Shown: piece after piece, positions 32,110 to 43,642 of the stretch
Layout: every line of letters begins with the position of its first letter
How positions within the stretch are numbered: position 1 is the stretch's first letter
Assembly (NCBI GenBank): GCA_964006375.1
Contig: OZ023262.1
Span: forward strand, 200,780,778-200,844,777
Source of the DNA: Tillus elongatus
Taxonomy: Eukaryota > Arthropoda > Insecta > Coleoptera > Cleridae
DNA length: 64,000 nt
Reading direction: 5' to 3'
Position numbers and translations under genes: made by a program
The notes under the pieces: model-generated
Database searches by the model: none
What the model was told of the DNA's origin: nothing
What the model saw: the letters and a program-made list of their open reading frames with translations, nothing else

Positions 32110-33003
32110 CAAGAGGATACCTACAATATTGATTGTGGGCAAACAGACTGAAATTGATGTACTCGCATATTTCGAAGCACACAGGAAAAATTCGGTTAGT
32201 GATTTATCGAATGAAAGTAGTTTGTCTTTAGGTATTATACATAATATTTGAAATAAACACAAATCTGTGGCGTACACATACCAATTGACACAGGTAATTT
32301 ATCCTAGCGATAATGACAGACGTGTTTCATTTGGTCAATTGTTTGTAAATAAAGTTACTAGCAACCCGATTTTATGGGATTGATTTTATACAGTTATGAA
32401 GCAAGCTTTTGAAATGCGAGCATATTTAATTTTAAAAAGTCAGCACTACTGGAGACGAAAAAATCTTACGTTGAGCAAGGCTCACCACCCACGAAGGAGA
32501 TTTAGCCTCAATGTTTGGTGCGGTCTTATGGGCTTCATAATAGTTATCCTAATTTTTATCAGGACTACTTGACAGCCGATGTATGGAGTTAACTAGTACC
32601 GTACTGGAACACCTTCTAGATAGCATGGACCTGGCTAACAGGGAAAGTATGAACATGCAGAAGATGGAATGCCGGCTCATAATTCTCGAAATATAACTAA
32701 GATGTTAGAAAATGTGTTTCCTAGTAGGAGGATTGGGACCAGTGATTCCCTCTGTTTGTTCCCGCGCTCACCGGACCTCATACCTCTCGACTTTTTCCTC
32801 TGGGACTACATCAAGGATATTGTGTAAAAAATCAGGTACGAAACCCTTGAATCACACCAGAATGCCATTATCATCGTTGTACATAGAATTAATCCAAAAA
32901 CCATTTCAGAAGCTGCTATGAACCTTTACCGACGTACTCAAAGATTCATTGTACTGCAACGAGAAGTCTTCAAACTCTTACTCCAAGCTTATCCATTCTT
33001 GTA
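32110..33003 (+). pseudogene. Mariner-like (DUF4817-type) transposase remnant
   Basis: Heavily broken. Readable pieces, in order: VGKQTEIDVLAYFEAHRKNS (worn N-terminal part), FSLNVWCGLMG, EDGMPAHNS (second catalytic Asp), FPRSPDLIPLDFFLWDYIKD (third Asp) and ISEAAMNLYRRTQRFI near the C-terminus. The first catalytic Asp region is not recognisable. The terminal inverted repeats could not be delimited. Confidence 0.75.
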
Positions 33004-34029
33004 ATTTAAATTTATAGTTATTGTTGTTATAATTCCAATGTTTTCTTTATTCAATATATATTTAGATTGTTGAATTTTGTTTAACCTGCTTGTTTCTGAA
33101 ATATCAATAGACTTTAATACTCGGATGTTGTGCTCTGTCAAAAGGTGTAAACGTTTCGTTTCCAAATCATGGCTACCTGATTTAAATAAAGTTAGGAAAA
33201 AGTAGGGTAAGGCACTTATATTTCGTGAGATATTCGTTAATCAAAAATGTTTCAAGGAAAAATTTTCGATACCTTTCTTTGCTACAAACTGGCGATATTC
33301 AATTTTTTCAACGTCAACAACGTCGTCGCTATGGTAACTGTTTTTTTTTAGGGCAAGACATGATTTTTTTACATTTGCGGAAAGAACGTTTTTTTCTTGA
33401 TACGGCACTATAAAAATTTAATCGGGTTCCATGAGAAAAAATTAAGCAATATTTAATTTTCTTAAAAATCAGCTTCCTTGTTTGGAGTTGATTACTTAAT
33501 TTCCTATCAAGCTACCCATTAAAAAAAATGTGGTGGTATTTGTAACTGTCAATTTTAAAGATTGTTTGTTGTCGTTATCTGCAGCTTCTAACACTTTAAA
33601 GAGCTTCACATCAGAAAATTGAGAACTTATACAAATTAATAATAATTAATATTATAGCAGAATTGAGCGAAAAGCTAAGAATAGAAATATCAATGATGTT
33701 GGGTTCGGTGACAGGAAACGTACTTATAAATAGGTGTGCATGCTTTTTTATGAAGTATTTTCTAATTAGCCACAAATTAGGTAAGAGTGTGTTTCCAAAT
33801 TATTGAAAAAAATTGAACCACACGTAGTGTTAAAGTTAAACCAAGAATAGATGCTAAAGACCAAAAAAGGCTGAAGCTGGTAATATAAGACATTAAATAT
33901 ATTGTTGCTTTTTTATAAATCCCCATTTCTCTATATATTAAGTTGCTACATTACGCAATGTTTCAAAAAAATATGAGGAAAATTAGCTAAAAAAAATTTG
34001 TAGCCATACAAAATACAGCTGGTGTAAGA
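33004..34029. other. Intron sequence, no gene seen
   Basis: AT-rich. It probably holds the decayed N-terminal part of the next transposase remnant (a short HTH-like stretch near 33840), but nothing I would assign. Confidence 0.4.
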
Positions 34030-34690
34030 ACCTATAGATGGCGATCTTGAGAAGCGTGTTGGATTATGCAAACTTAATGAAAATTTGGACTATGGTAGAA
34101 ACATTATTTTGTCAGATGGAGCTACGTTTACACTGCCCTGATTTGTTAGTAAACAAAATTATCGTGCTTAGTCTCAACAAAATCCTTACTGGATGCTGAA
34201 GACTCAGCGACCACAAAATATCAATTTATGGGCCGGTATACTAGACAGCAGTATTATTGGGCCGTTGTTTATGGAGAGAAATCTAACATCTAAAAATATT
34301 TAAATTCATTAAAAGAATAAATTATACCCGATGTGCGCCCAGTTAAAGAAGTTTAGTTTCAGCAAGATGGAACTGCCAGCCATTTTGATAGACGCGTGCG
34401 GCAATATTTCGATAAAGTTATATCAGAAAAGTGAATCGGTAGTGCTTTTCAATGGTCTGCTCGCTCTCCTGAGTTGACGCCAAATGCATTTTTCCTTGGG
34501 GTCACTTTGGGGACGTTGTTTATAAGGACAAGCAATTAAACCTGGAAGAGTTTAAAGCCAGAGTAATTATCTCAACAAGACGGATTATGCATTCCAGCTT
34601 AATTAATGTAATACATTTCTTTGAAACGAGAGTCCAATTGTGTATTGATAATAATGGACAACATTTAGAACATTTAATTAGTTAATCATT
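34030..34690 (+). pseudogene. Mariner-like transposase remnant
   Basis: Readable in three frames: DLEKRVGLCKLNENLDYGRN, IILSDGATFTL (first catalytic Asp), NINLWAGILDSSIIGPLFME, FQQDGTASHFDRRVRQYF (second Asp), and WSARSPELTPNAFFLG, where the third acidic residue is Glu in SPE. Ends with an EHLIS-like C-terminus near 34686. Inactive. Confidence 0.78.
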
Positions 34691-34731
34691 ATTATTGATG
34701 TTTTATATTATTTTTGTTTGACAGTTTTTTT

Positions 34732-34745
34732 TAGAATTAAAGTTT
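34732..34745 (+). repeat. Target-site duplication of the SINE (left copy)
   Basis: TAGAATTAAAGTTT, repeated exactly at 35094-35107. Confidence 0.85.
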
Positions 34746-35093
34746 TTTACTTTAACGTCGGCCTATTTCCCCAACTATGGCCAATCACCGACGCAAGGGA
34801 GCAGTTTGATCTCACTATCCTGGAAATTTTGCCGAACCCCTGCCTTTCTGTAAGGAGGGTAGGAATATTTAACGTTCCCAACATTGCATGGACACGGGAC
34901 CGACGGGTTTACGGCCTCTCCAAAGGGCGGAACGTGCAAGCATTAGATCTGCTCAAATACAATGCCAGAACCTCGGTTGATGGTAATCTCTAACAGTTTT
35001 TACTGAAAAACTGAAAGGGAGAACCTTCGGAATCGAACCCAGTACCCTTCGGATCAGAGGCACACCGTCTTACACCTGGACCAGCGAGGCTCC
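34746..35093 (-). mobile_element. tRNA-derived SINE, 348 bases
   Basis: Read on the minus strand: a tRNA-like head with an A box (TGGTCCAGGTG) and a perfect B box (GGGTTCGATTCC) between 35093 and about 35015. A GC-richer body without coding function follows, ending in a short A-run (complement of 34742-34748). It is flanked by an exact 14-base target duplication (34732-34745, 35094-35107). The 91-codon plus-strand frame across the body (34718-34993) is incidental. No related family member is present in the window, so the body cannot be classified. Confidence 0.82.
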
Positions 35094-35107
35094 TAGAATT
35101 AAAGTTT

Positions 35108-35477
35108 GGTGATACTGCGGATAAGAGTCAAACTAGTTTGAGGTAAATCAACTGCTGATAGTTAAAGTTTACTACTTTATATGCACTTTGATACCATGAT
35201 ACATCTTTATTGGTATCATGTTTTGATACCATTTTTATCTTGTGGAAATTCGTTATACTTTCTTTATGATTATATGTCTAATAACTGAATAAAATACCTA
35301 AGTTAACACTTTCAGCCACTAGATTCAGGCCTGGATATTGCAGTAACTACCAAATTTCATCACGATAATTATCTAAATAATGCATACCTAAACATGTGAA
35401 ATAATTTGATATAATTCCCTAGATTTAACTTAGATATGGTATTTTTACTTTCATATGATTCATTAGTGTTACTGGGA
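35108..35477. other. Intron sequence, no gene seen
   Basis: AT-rich, with a short self-complementary stretch TATCATG around 35190-35225 (GATACCATGATACATC / TGGTATCATG). No repeat family recognised. Confidence 0.4.
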
Positions 35478-35700
35478 TCAAGTGCAAGTGCGCTATAATA
35501 GCGAATTTTCATTAAAATGGTTTTAATGTCAATAATTTAAATTTTCTTTAACTGAAAGACTTTTTGGAAGATATAATAATATTTATAGTAGAAACCTGTG
35601 TAACACGTTTAGTTTTAATAAAGCACTAGTTCACCAAAAAATATAACGGAAAAATTACTGTTCGACAAGTTTATCCAACCATTTAACACAAAAATGCACT
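35478..35700 (+). repeat. MITE left half
   Basis: AGTGCAAGTGCGCTATAATA then GCGAATTTTCATTAAAATGG. It matches the left end and inner part of the MITE at 40719 but lacks the right end. Confidence 0.6.
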
Positions 35701-36189
35701 TACGAAAATATACAGGCTGTCTAGGAAGTATAGGGCAATATATTGCCAGCTTACAGGGGGTGGGTTAAAATAATACTAGTAGTTCATAAAATCATTTTCT
35801 TAATGTCCCTTCTAACAACAATTTGCAGCCCCAAAGGCGTACCTGAATACTAACATTTTTGATTTTTACTTTAAAGCAAGCCTGTATATTTAAATGAAAT
35901 TTTGTAACGTTATACAGCTCATAAATACATAGAGACTCATACCAGAATAATTCGTGTACATTGCCATAGAAGCCAGAAACGGCCATAACAGCGCACTCCT
36001 AGAGTTAAAAAAGGTCTTCTTTATTTGTTGAAAAACAAATCAACCATTTTGTCGTAAAGTCGATTTGTTGCCATTAATTATTCGAATCAACTGGAGTGCT
36101 ACAATAATAACCACAATGGTTTATTGTCTTGGACACCAATAGGTAAGTATGACAAAATTTGTCATAGTCATCAGCTAAACATAACTTAG

Positions 36190-37317
36190 TCATGAAGCCT
36201 TATTCCTATCCGAATATACTGACATGCATTTAATTTATGGACAGGTACAATGCAATTCTCTGAAAGCAAGACGAATTTATGCTGCAAAATTTAAAAGTCC
36301 TAATTTACCGGATATACAAACATTTGTAAGAATTGATGGTAGCATAAGAGAAACAGGTAAGAAATAAAGTAAAATAAAAGTGCTTGAACCAGTGATTTAA
36401 AAATTCATTTTAGGATAATTTTTATTGCATTGTGGTGAAGAAGGTCTCCTAAGAAGAGCCAGAAACTGAGAGTTAGAAGAACATGTTCTGGATGGCATTG
36501 CTGATAATCCTTTTACCAGCGTAAAGAAGCTCGCTGCTCAGATAGGCACAACAGAGTGGGTTGTTCACGATGCTTCTAAAGAAAAATTGCGCCATTCCTT
36601 CCATATTCAAAAGGTACACGCAATATCGCCAGATGGTTGTCCTGTAAGAGTTAATTATGCAAACTGGTTTTCACAGCACTTTAGAGAAAATCCACATTTT
36701 ACCGAAACTATTTTGTTTACCAACAAAACTGGCTTTACAAGAGACGGCGTAAATTATTGTCATAATGTATATGTCTGGCATGAAGAAAATCCTCATGCAA
36801 TAAAACAGAGCATGCATCGGCAATGGTTTATGATTAATGTGTGGGCGGGCATAATTGCAAATCATTTGATTGGGCCCTTGCATTTAGGAGAGAGGTTAAA
36901 TGGTGGTGTGTATTTGAAATTCTTGCAAAATAATTTAAATAATTTATTGGAAAATTTACCCTTGAAAGCTAGAACAGACATGTGGCTTACGCATGATGTA
37001 GCGCCGCCACACCATAACAAGGTAATGCGTCGTTATTTATCTGATGCTTTTGGTAAACATTAGAAATGTCGCCGCGGACCTATTCTTGACTACGTAGGTC
37101 ACCAGACCTAAATCATTTGGATTTCTCGTTCTGGGGTCGTCGGAAAGAACTTGTTTACTTAACTCCAGTAAACACTCGAGAAGAGCTACTTCAGAAGATA
37201 ATCCATTTTTGCGAACAAATGCGAAACGGCACTATAATGTTGTTTCAAGTACAACGACAAAAATTTGTAGGATTAGAAAGTGCATTGAAGTTCAGAGTGC
37301 TTATCTTGAACATCTGA
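36190..37317 (+). pseudogene. DUF4817-type transposase, broken, with a likely small intron
   Basis: DUF4817 helix-turn-helix (FLSEYTDMHLIYGQVQCNSL, then RIYAAKFKSPNLPDIQTFVR) to RETG. A GTAAGAAATAAAG...TTCATTTTAG stretch (about 36357-36412) follows, which looks like a spliced 56-base intron. Next come LHCGEEGLLRRARN, a second HTH (FTSVKKLAAQIGTTEWVV) and the first catalytic region, ILFTNKTGFTRDG, where the expected Asp is Asn. The second Asp is kept (LTHDVAPPHHN). A frameshift follows near 37062, and the third Asp reads in another frame (SPDLNHLDFSFWG). Ends at 37317. Confidence 0.83.
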
Positions 37318-37571
37318 TAAAATAAGCAACTATAACTAAACTTAATTACAGACTTGGAGACTACTTCTCTTAGTAGTCTCCAAGTATGTATTTAGAATGG
37401 AACGATTTCACCAAATAAGGGCGACAACAATCAATGAATTAGAACTAAGGTCATTTTAGGCTTTACTTTTTTTTCAATTTTTCTGTTCCTCTTAAGCTAC
37501 GATAAACCCTTACAAATGCAGGATAGCATTACTTCATAATAAATTTTTAAGTTTTTTTTTCTAATATAATC

Positions 37572-38480
37572 GGTAAGTACACTTGGAGAACCCAAATCAC
37601 CACAACACATTTTAAAAGACCTGACGATCGTTTCACTAACCAAGTTAGCGGCATCAGAGAATGAAACATCCTGAATACTTAAAAAACTAACATCAACTTA
37701 TACACTGGATCTCAGGTAAAGAGATCGAACTGAGATGGGACACTAGTCTTAGGCAAATTCCACAGTGTATTGTATTTTTATCGCCGGACAAGGTCTTTGC
37801 GCTGTCCCTGCTACTTTATCTAAAAAGTATCCATCTGTAATAGTTTTGAGAAGGTTCAACGACAGCTAAATTAACATCCATTCCTTTGGCAGCAATAACT
37901 GTATACTTATGTTATCGGTAAAACGTGCCGAAAACGTGGGAATTTTATTTAACAAAGCAGTCGATCAGGTGCCTCGTAATTAGCGCTGGTGAAGTGTTCA
38001 TACATTTTTTGTTGTAACTATATTTCGCAATATATACGCATTCGAACCCATTTAGCTGTCCTGGTTTTCTAACATTTTTTATTAATTTCAGATTATCTTT
38101 ATCAATGTGATGATTATTATCCCAAATGTGTCGGGCGACGGAAAACTTATCTACAGTACCGTAAAGTAATTGGGATATGTGTTCTTTGAATCTAATTCCA
38201 ATCGATCTTTTTGTTTGTCCGACGTATTTAGGATTACAATCTTTACAATTTATTTCATACCGACATTTTATCCGCGCTATCCTTGTATGTTGGGTTACCT
38301 AGCAAGTTTTTTAAGGTATTTGTTCTTGAAAATGTTAGCTGTAAGTTGACTTTTTAAAAAAGGTTGTCTAGACCCCTCGTGATTCTAGGTTCAAATGGTA
38401 AGCAAACAAACTTTTTTTCCGATTTTTCTCTTCTGAACGTCGTTGATATAATCGGGTTTTGATTAGTATGCAAAAATAGT
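37572..38480 (-). mobile_element. Penelope-like retroelement 3' fragment (GIY-YIG domain and terminal repeat)
   Basis: On the minus strand the reading includes ITRGLDNLF, CRYEINCKDCNPKYVGQTKR and SIGIRFKEHISQL, then a WDNNHH segment: the GIY-YIG endonuclease typical of the C-terminus of Penelope-like proteins, with its CxxC knuckle. The terminal region (37572-37670) contains a hammerhead-like motif and ends GTGGTGATTTGGGTTCTCCA. Reverse transcriptase is absent, so this is a 5'-truncated copy. It lies inside the transposon 35713-38902. Confidence 0.83.
37620..37660 (-). ncRNA. Hammerhead-like motif in Penelope terminus (core mutated)
   Basis: Minus strand: CTCTGATGCCGCTAAC, then TTAGTGAAAC and GATCGTCAGG. 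Stem II CTAAC/GTTAG and the GAAAC and GTC elements are present, but the last A of the CUGAUGA box is C. Probably inactive. Confidence 0.5.
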
Positions 38481-38902
38481 AGATTAGTTACTATTGTATT
38501 TTTTTAAATTATTGGTAAACATAAGTGTAATTAATTTTCAAAATTTTGTGATAAATACTGCTGATAGTACATCGTATAAGGATTGGATTATTTCCAAAAT
38601 GGTTGGCCCAAAGTATTTAAAGAAACAGTTTTTAGGTTTCTATAATGTGGCCCTACAAGTGCGGAACTTACCTGGAAAAATACAAAACTCATATTAGTAT
38701 GAGTCTCTGAGTCCCTATGAGCTGTACAATGTTACAAAATTTCATTAAAATTTACAGAGTTGCTTAAAAGTTATAATCGGAAATGTAAAACTCTAGGTGC
38801 GCCTTTGGAACCCGATATCTTTGTTAAGAGGGACATTAGGAAGAATGATTTTATGAACTACTAGTATTACTTTGACCTCCCTTATACTTACGAGACACTA
38901 TG

Positions 38903-39319
38903 TATATATTATTAAAAAAATATTTACACAACGATTTTCCAAACAATTTTCTTTCACAAACATTCGCTATTTTTTTACGAAAATTCACTGTTACACGAAA
39001 ATGCGTTGAAAAAATTCACTAAAAATATTTCGCCAGAATTTATTTGTTTTTCCCATGAGAATTAACTACAAAGTTTGTTTTATCATTTTTTATTAGATAA
39101 AATATTTCTTGCATTGAAGAACCGACAAAACATAAATAAGTCAGAAATAAATATGAGGGTTCCAAGCGGAATCGAGCCTGAGCTTAAAAAATAAATTTCG
39201 ACCCAATATCGAAGCAGGGTCCTTCAAAGTCTATGTTACATTATTACTAATGTAAAAAATATAGAAAACTTACAAAGAAAAGTGGCATAGGGCACTGACA
39301 AAGAAAGAGCTACACAAAG
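38903..39319. repeat. Intron sequence with composite-repeat hairpin debris
   Basis: Short TTTTTTACGAAAATTCACTG and AAAAAATTCACTAAAAAT pieces near 38975-39030 resemble the composite-repeat hairpin. Otherwise nothing recognised. Confidence 0.4.
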
Positions 39320-39664
39320 AAACTGACAAAAATTGTTTGCTTACCATTTGAGCTTCGAATCACGAGGGGTCTAGATAGCAATTTTTTAAAAGATACTCTA
39401 AAAAACTTGCTGGGTAACCCAAAAGACAAGGATAGTATGGCCAAAATTTAGGGAATTTAAGAAACAAGTTGCAAAGATTGTGATATTAAATACGTCGGAC
39501 AGACGAAAAGATCTATTGGAATTAGATTCAAAGAACATTTGGCACAATTAAGATACGGTATTATAGATAGATTTTCCGTCGCCTCACATACTTGGGATAA
39601 CAATAACCATAAAATTAATAAAAAATGTTAGACAACCAGGACAGCTAATTAAACGTCTCCGAAA

Positions 39665-39738
<74 letters not shown>
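39665..39738. repeat. (TA)n microsatellite
   Basis: TA run within the 3' region of the Penelope-like fragment. It is not shared with the copy at 37572-38480, so it arose locally. Confidence 0.85.
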
Positions 39739-39740
<2 letters not shown>

Positions 39741-39931
39741 CTAAATATAGTAATAATAAGAAGTGTATGAATCTCGCTCCGCCGGCTATGGGTAGTGTCC
39801 TAATACCGGCATAAGCCAAACGCAGTATGTTAATTTTTTGTGTCGTTGAACCTCCATAAATCGTTAGTGACCGACTACCTGCAGAATAATATAAATAGAG
39901 TTATAGATATAAGATATTTAGAATTATTCAT

Positions 39932-39971
39932 CCTCTGATCACGCTAACTTGGTTAGTGAAACGATCGTCAA
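39932..39971 (+). ncRNA. Hammerhead-like motif in Penelope terminus (core mutated)
   Basis: CCTCTGATCACGCTAACTTG, then GTTAGTGAAACGATCGTC followed by AAAA. G8 of CUGAUGA is C, and the AGG partner of CCT in stem I is lost. Probably inactive. Confidence 0.5.
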
Positions 39972-40022
39972 AATTTTTTTAATGGGTTGTGGTGATTTGG
40001 ATTCTCCAAGTGTGCTTAGTTT

Positions 40023-40718
40023 GAGCCTCGGTTTTCACTTTTCTAATTACTAAATATGTAGCTTTTCAACTGGCTAATTGTAAACGGTATTATTTACATA
40101 TTCCTCCCGAAAGTCACTCATTAACTGGCAAGTAGTTTTTTTAGAAAAATATGCGGCCAGGCAACATCACGTTGCATTTTTTATGGAACTGCAACAAGTT
40201 TGCAATTACTTTATGCAACCTCTTCAAGAATGTATAAGTATAAAACACAACTTTTGCGTAAACCATAATTCATTCCGCTATCACACGAGTTCACGACTTT
40301 TGTTTACCGTTTTCGTGAAAAGTCACCTTATTAATCTTATGAACCATCTCGCGAAAATCTAGCCAAGATAATAGCACAGATTTCTACTGCGCAATACGAC
40401 TAACTGAACTCAGTCTAAAAATCAAAATAAAAGGAGATACAGGGTGTTCAAATGTAAAATTGAACTCATATTTTCTTTAATACCTTTTAAAAGAGTTGTA
40501 TAATAGTATAGTTTATTTAGTATAATACTACTTTTACAGTGTGTATAACAAAAAAGCTGTTCCTCCTTGTGATTTTATTATAGCACAATGTTAATGCTTG
40601 ATTCATATAATTCAAATGGCAAACTTTTGTTCTGCAACTGTCACTTGTAAAATCTTGATGTTTTATGTTTTCTTTCGTTTTTCCTACAACACTCTCATTG
40701 TCTGTATCAACTAAAAAC
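40023..40718. other. Intron sequence, no gene seen
   Basis: A lone mariner-style terminus (ACAGGGTGTTCAAATGTAAA) is at about 40441. No partner end or coding sequence recognised. Confidence 0.4.
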
Positions 40719-41031
40719 TCTGGACGCAGCAAGTGCGTTATGGTAGTGAATTTTCATAAAAATGTTTTTAATAACAAATATGTGTGTTTTTTTAAGAAAT
40801 AATAATCAAATTTGGTTACCAGTATAACCTATATAAAAAAAACAATGTGCCATGTTTCATCAAAATAACTTTATTGTGTGAAAATGTACAAAAATTTCCG
40901 AAAGTAAACTTAAAGTGTTCCCGAAAAAACATGTTTCTTGGTCAACCTTATAGGTTAATAGCAAATTGAGCTGTTCAAATATGAAACATTTGATCAAAAT
41001 TGGCTACCATAACGCACTTGCTGCGTCCAGA
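40719..41031. mobile_element. MITE, complete, 313 bases
   Basis: Left end TCTGGACGCAGCAAGTGCGT then TATGGTAGTGAATTTTCAT; the right end is the complement, closing at GCGTCCAGA. It matches the copy at 17923-18232 through the interior (CATGTTTCATCAAAATAACT on one strand, GGTCAACCTTATAGGTTAAT). Confidence 0.82.
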
Positions 41032-41034
41032 ATT

Positions 41035-42085
<1,051 letters not shown>

Positions 42086-42227
42086 ATAAAAAGTTATCAA
42101 CATTTTTCATAGTTGGGAATGTTAGTTTTGTTTAAAACGATTTAGCAACCTGCTTTGTGATTGTAGCCGCATGACGTTAGTTGACAGTTGTTAACTGCAA
42201 TTCGTAAATATAGTTTATTGAACAGAA

Positions 42228-43294
42228 ATGTATCAAATAAGAATCCTACAGATGATTGGTTACGCAAATAAAACATGGTCACAGATCGAAGTTGCTCGCC
42301 TATTAGAAAAAAAAATTGATTTGCGTCTGTATCCCAAGGGACAAATAGTAAAACTGAAAAGCAATTTCGCGAACTTGGACATGTAAGGGAGGTACAAAAA
42401 AAACATTATAATATACTGAGTAATTTTAGCAAATTGGATGCAATGCTTGAGGTTTCGAACAACGCACATACTTCGAGTCGAAAGCAGTAAAGCATTGGAT
42501 GTTACTTATTCATCGATGGTGCAAATATTAAAACCAAATAAAATGCATGCCTAGAAATTGGTACAAACTCAGGAGCTTATGAAAAACGATTTTGATAAAA
42601 GAAACTCTTTTTGTGAATAAATGATGAAAATGCTAGATAACAGTCTTATCCAACTGTGACATATTTTGTTTTCTGATAAGTGCAGTTTTACGTTTCACGC
42701 CCATGTTAATCGTCAAAATTTTCGCTACTGGTGTAAAGAAAATCCACATTGGATAGGAGAAGAATATACGTGATACCCTGAAAAGGCTAATGTTTGGGCA
42801 GGAATAGTTAGAAACCATGTCACTGGTCACTTTTTTTATTGACGGTAATTTGAATGGATATAATAATTCTGCACTGATCCAAAATAATATCGTGCCAACT
42901 TTGAAAAACTTGTCATGATCGAGCAAACCCACAACTTCTAGCAAATGTGATATTGTTCCAGCAGGACGAAGCACCAGTACATTACCAAATCAATAGCAGT
43001 ACCTCGACTTAATATTTCCAACTCGGAGTACAGGGAGGCAAGTAACGTTATAATGACCAGCATGATCACCCGATCTTACGTTATTAGACATTTTCTTATG
43101 GGGGATACGTGAAAAGTACGGTATACAGAGAACTACGTGGTGTACAAAGTTAAATTAACTTAAGAAGAAGAGTAACGATGGCGATTAGGTCGGTAGTGCC
43201 TCAGATGTCGCTTAACGTTAGAAAACGTATTTATTTACGATTCGAATGCTACCAAGACGTTCAAGGCATGCATTTTGAATATCTCGTACATTAA
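42228..43294 (+). pseudogene. Mariner-like transposase, broken
   Basis: ATG at 42228: MYQIRILQMIGYANKTWSQI then EVARLLEKK (HTH), NDFDKRNSFCE, first catalytic Asp in HILFSDKCSFTFHAHVNRQN and FRYWCKENPHWIGEEYT. The second Asp is in ILFQQDEAPVHY (42949 onward). The third region reads MITRSYVIRHFLMG in a shifted frame. The C-terminus FEYLVH ends at 43294. At least five stops or frame changes. Confidence 0.8.
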
Positions 43295-43642
43295 GATTGA
43301 TATGTTTTTTTATTTTCTCTCATTATCACGAATGAAACGCGATTAGTTATTAATTTTTTACTGTGTTGTAGCGAAGTTGGTCAATCAGATGAATGTTGTT
43401 TATATTACTGTTAATTTTTTCAATAAATTTTAGAACCATAGCATTATTAAATAGGGAATGAGGAGATCCTTCAAATGAGATATTACAAGCCCCTACTTTC
43501 CATTTAAAAATGTGAGGGTTGCAACCCTCACATTTTTAAGGAAGGGGGGTTGAACGTAAAATTGACATGTTTTGGGATCCTTAATAAATATGCACAATAA
43601 TTAAGATACTGAATTTATTCCATTTGGCTATTCCACACTGTA
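43295..43642. repeat. Transposon-terminus debris with a perfect palindrome
   Basis: Text between 43460 and 43560 resembles the inner TIR of the 4007 family in diverged form (TCAAATGA...TTACA, then TTGACATGTTTTG). It contains the palindrome at 43504-43539. Confidence 0.5.
43504..43539. repeat. Perfect 36-base palindrome
   Basis: Two 18-base arms, TTAAAAATGTGAGGGTTG and its exact complement, with no spacer. Confidence 0.9.

Larger units (their letters stand above)
35713..38902 (+). mobile_element. DUF4817-type mariner relative with ~230-250-base TIRs, carrying a nested Penelope fragment
   Basis: The left end (TA then CAGGCTGTCTAGGAAGTATA) and right end (complement CATAGTGTCTCGTAAGTATA then TA) continue as inverted repeats over about 35713-35955 and 38690-38902. 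They share TAATACTAGTAGTTCATAAA and TGAAATTTTGTAAC. The 3.2-kb interior holds a plus-strand transposase pseudogene and, after it, a minus-strand Penelope-like fragment (37572-38480). Confidence 0.82.
39320..40022 (+). mobile_element. Penelope-like retroelement 3' fragment, second copy
   Basis: Plus strand: LPFELRITRGLD-like start, then CKDCDIKYVGQTKRSIGIRF and KEHLAQLRYGIIDRFSVASH (GIY-YIG domain) near 39475-39600. A TA tract follows (39665-39738), then the terminal region with a mutated hammerhead-like motif (39932-39971). It ends at TGGTGATTTGGATTCTCCAA. Frame broken. Confidence 0.82.

Noticed and set aside
34718..34993. 91-residue plus-strand frame with ordinary composition
   Set aside because: It lies across the body of the minus-strand SINE and includes its target duplication.
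35015..35093. A functional tRNA gene on the minus strand
   Set aside because: A and B boxes are present, but no proper cloverleaf or acceptor stem closes, and the unit is bounded by a target duplication; it is a SINE head.
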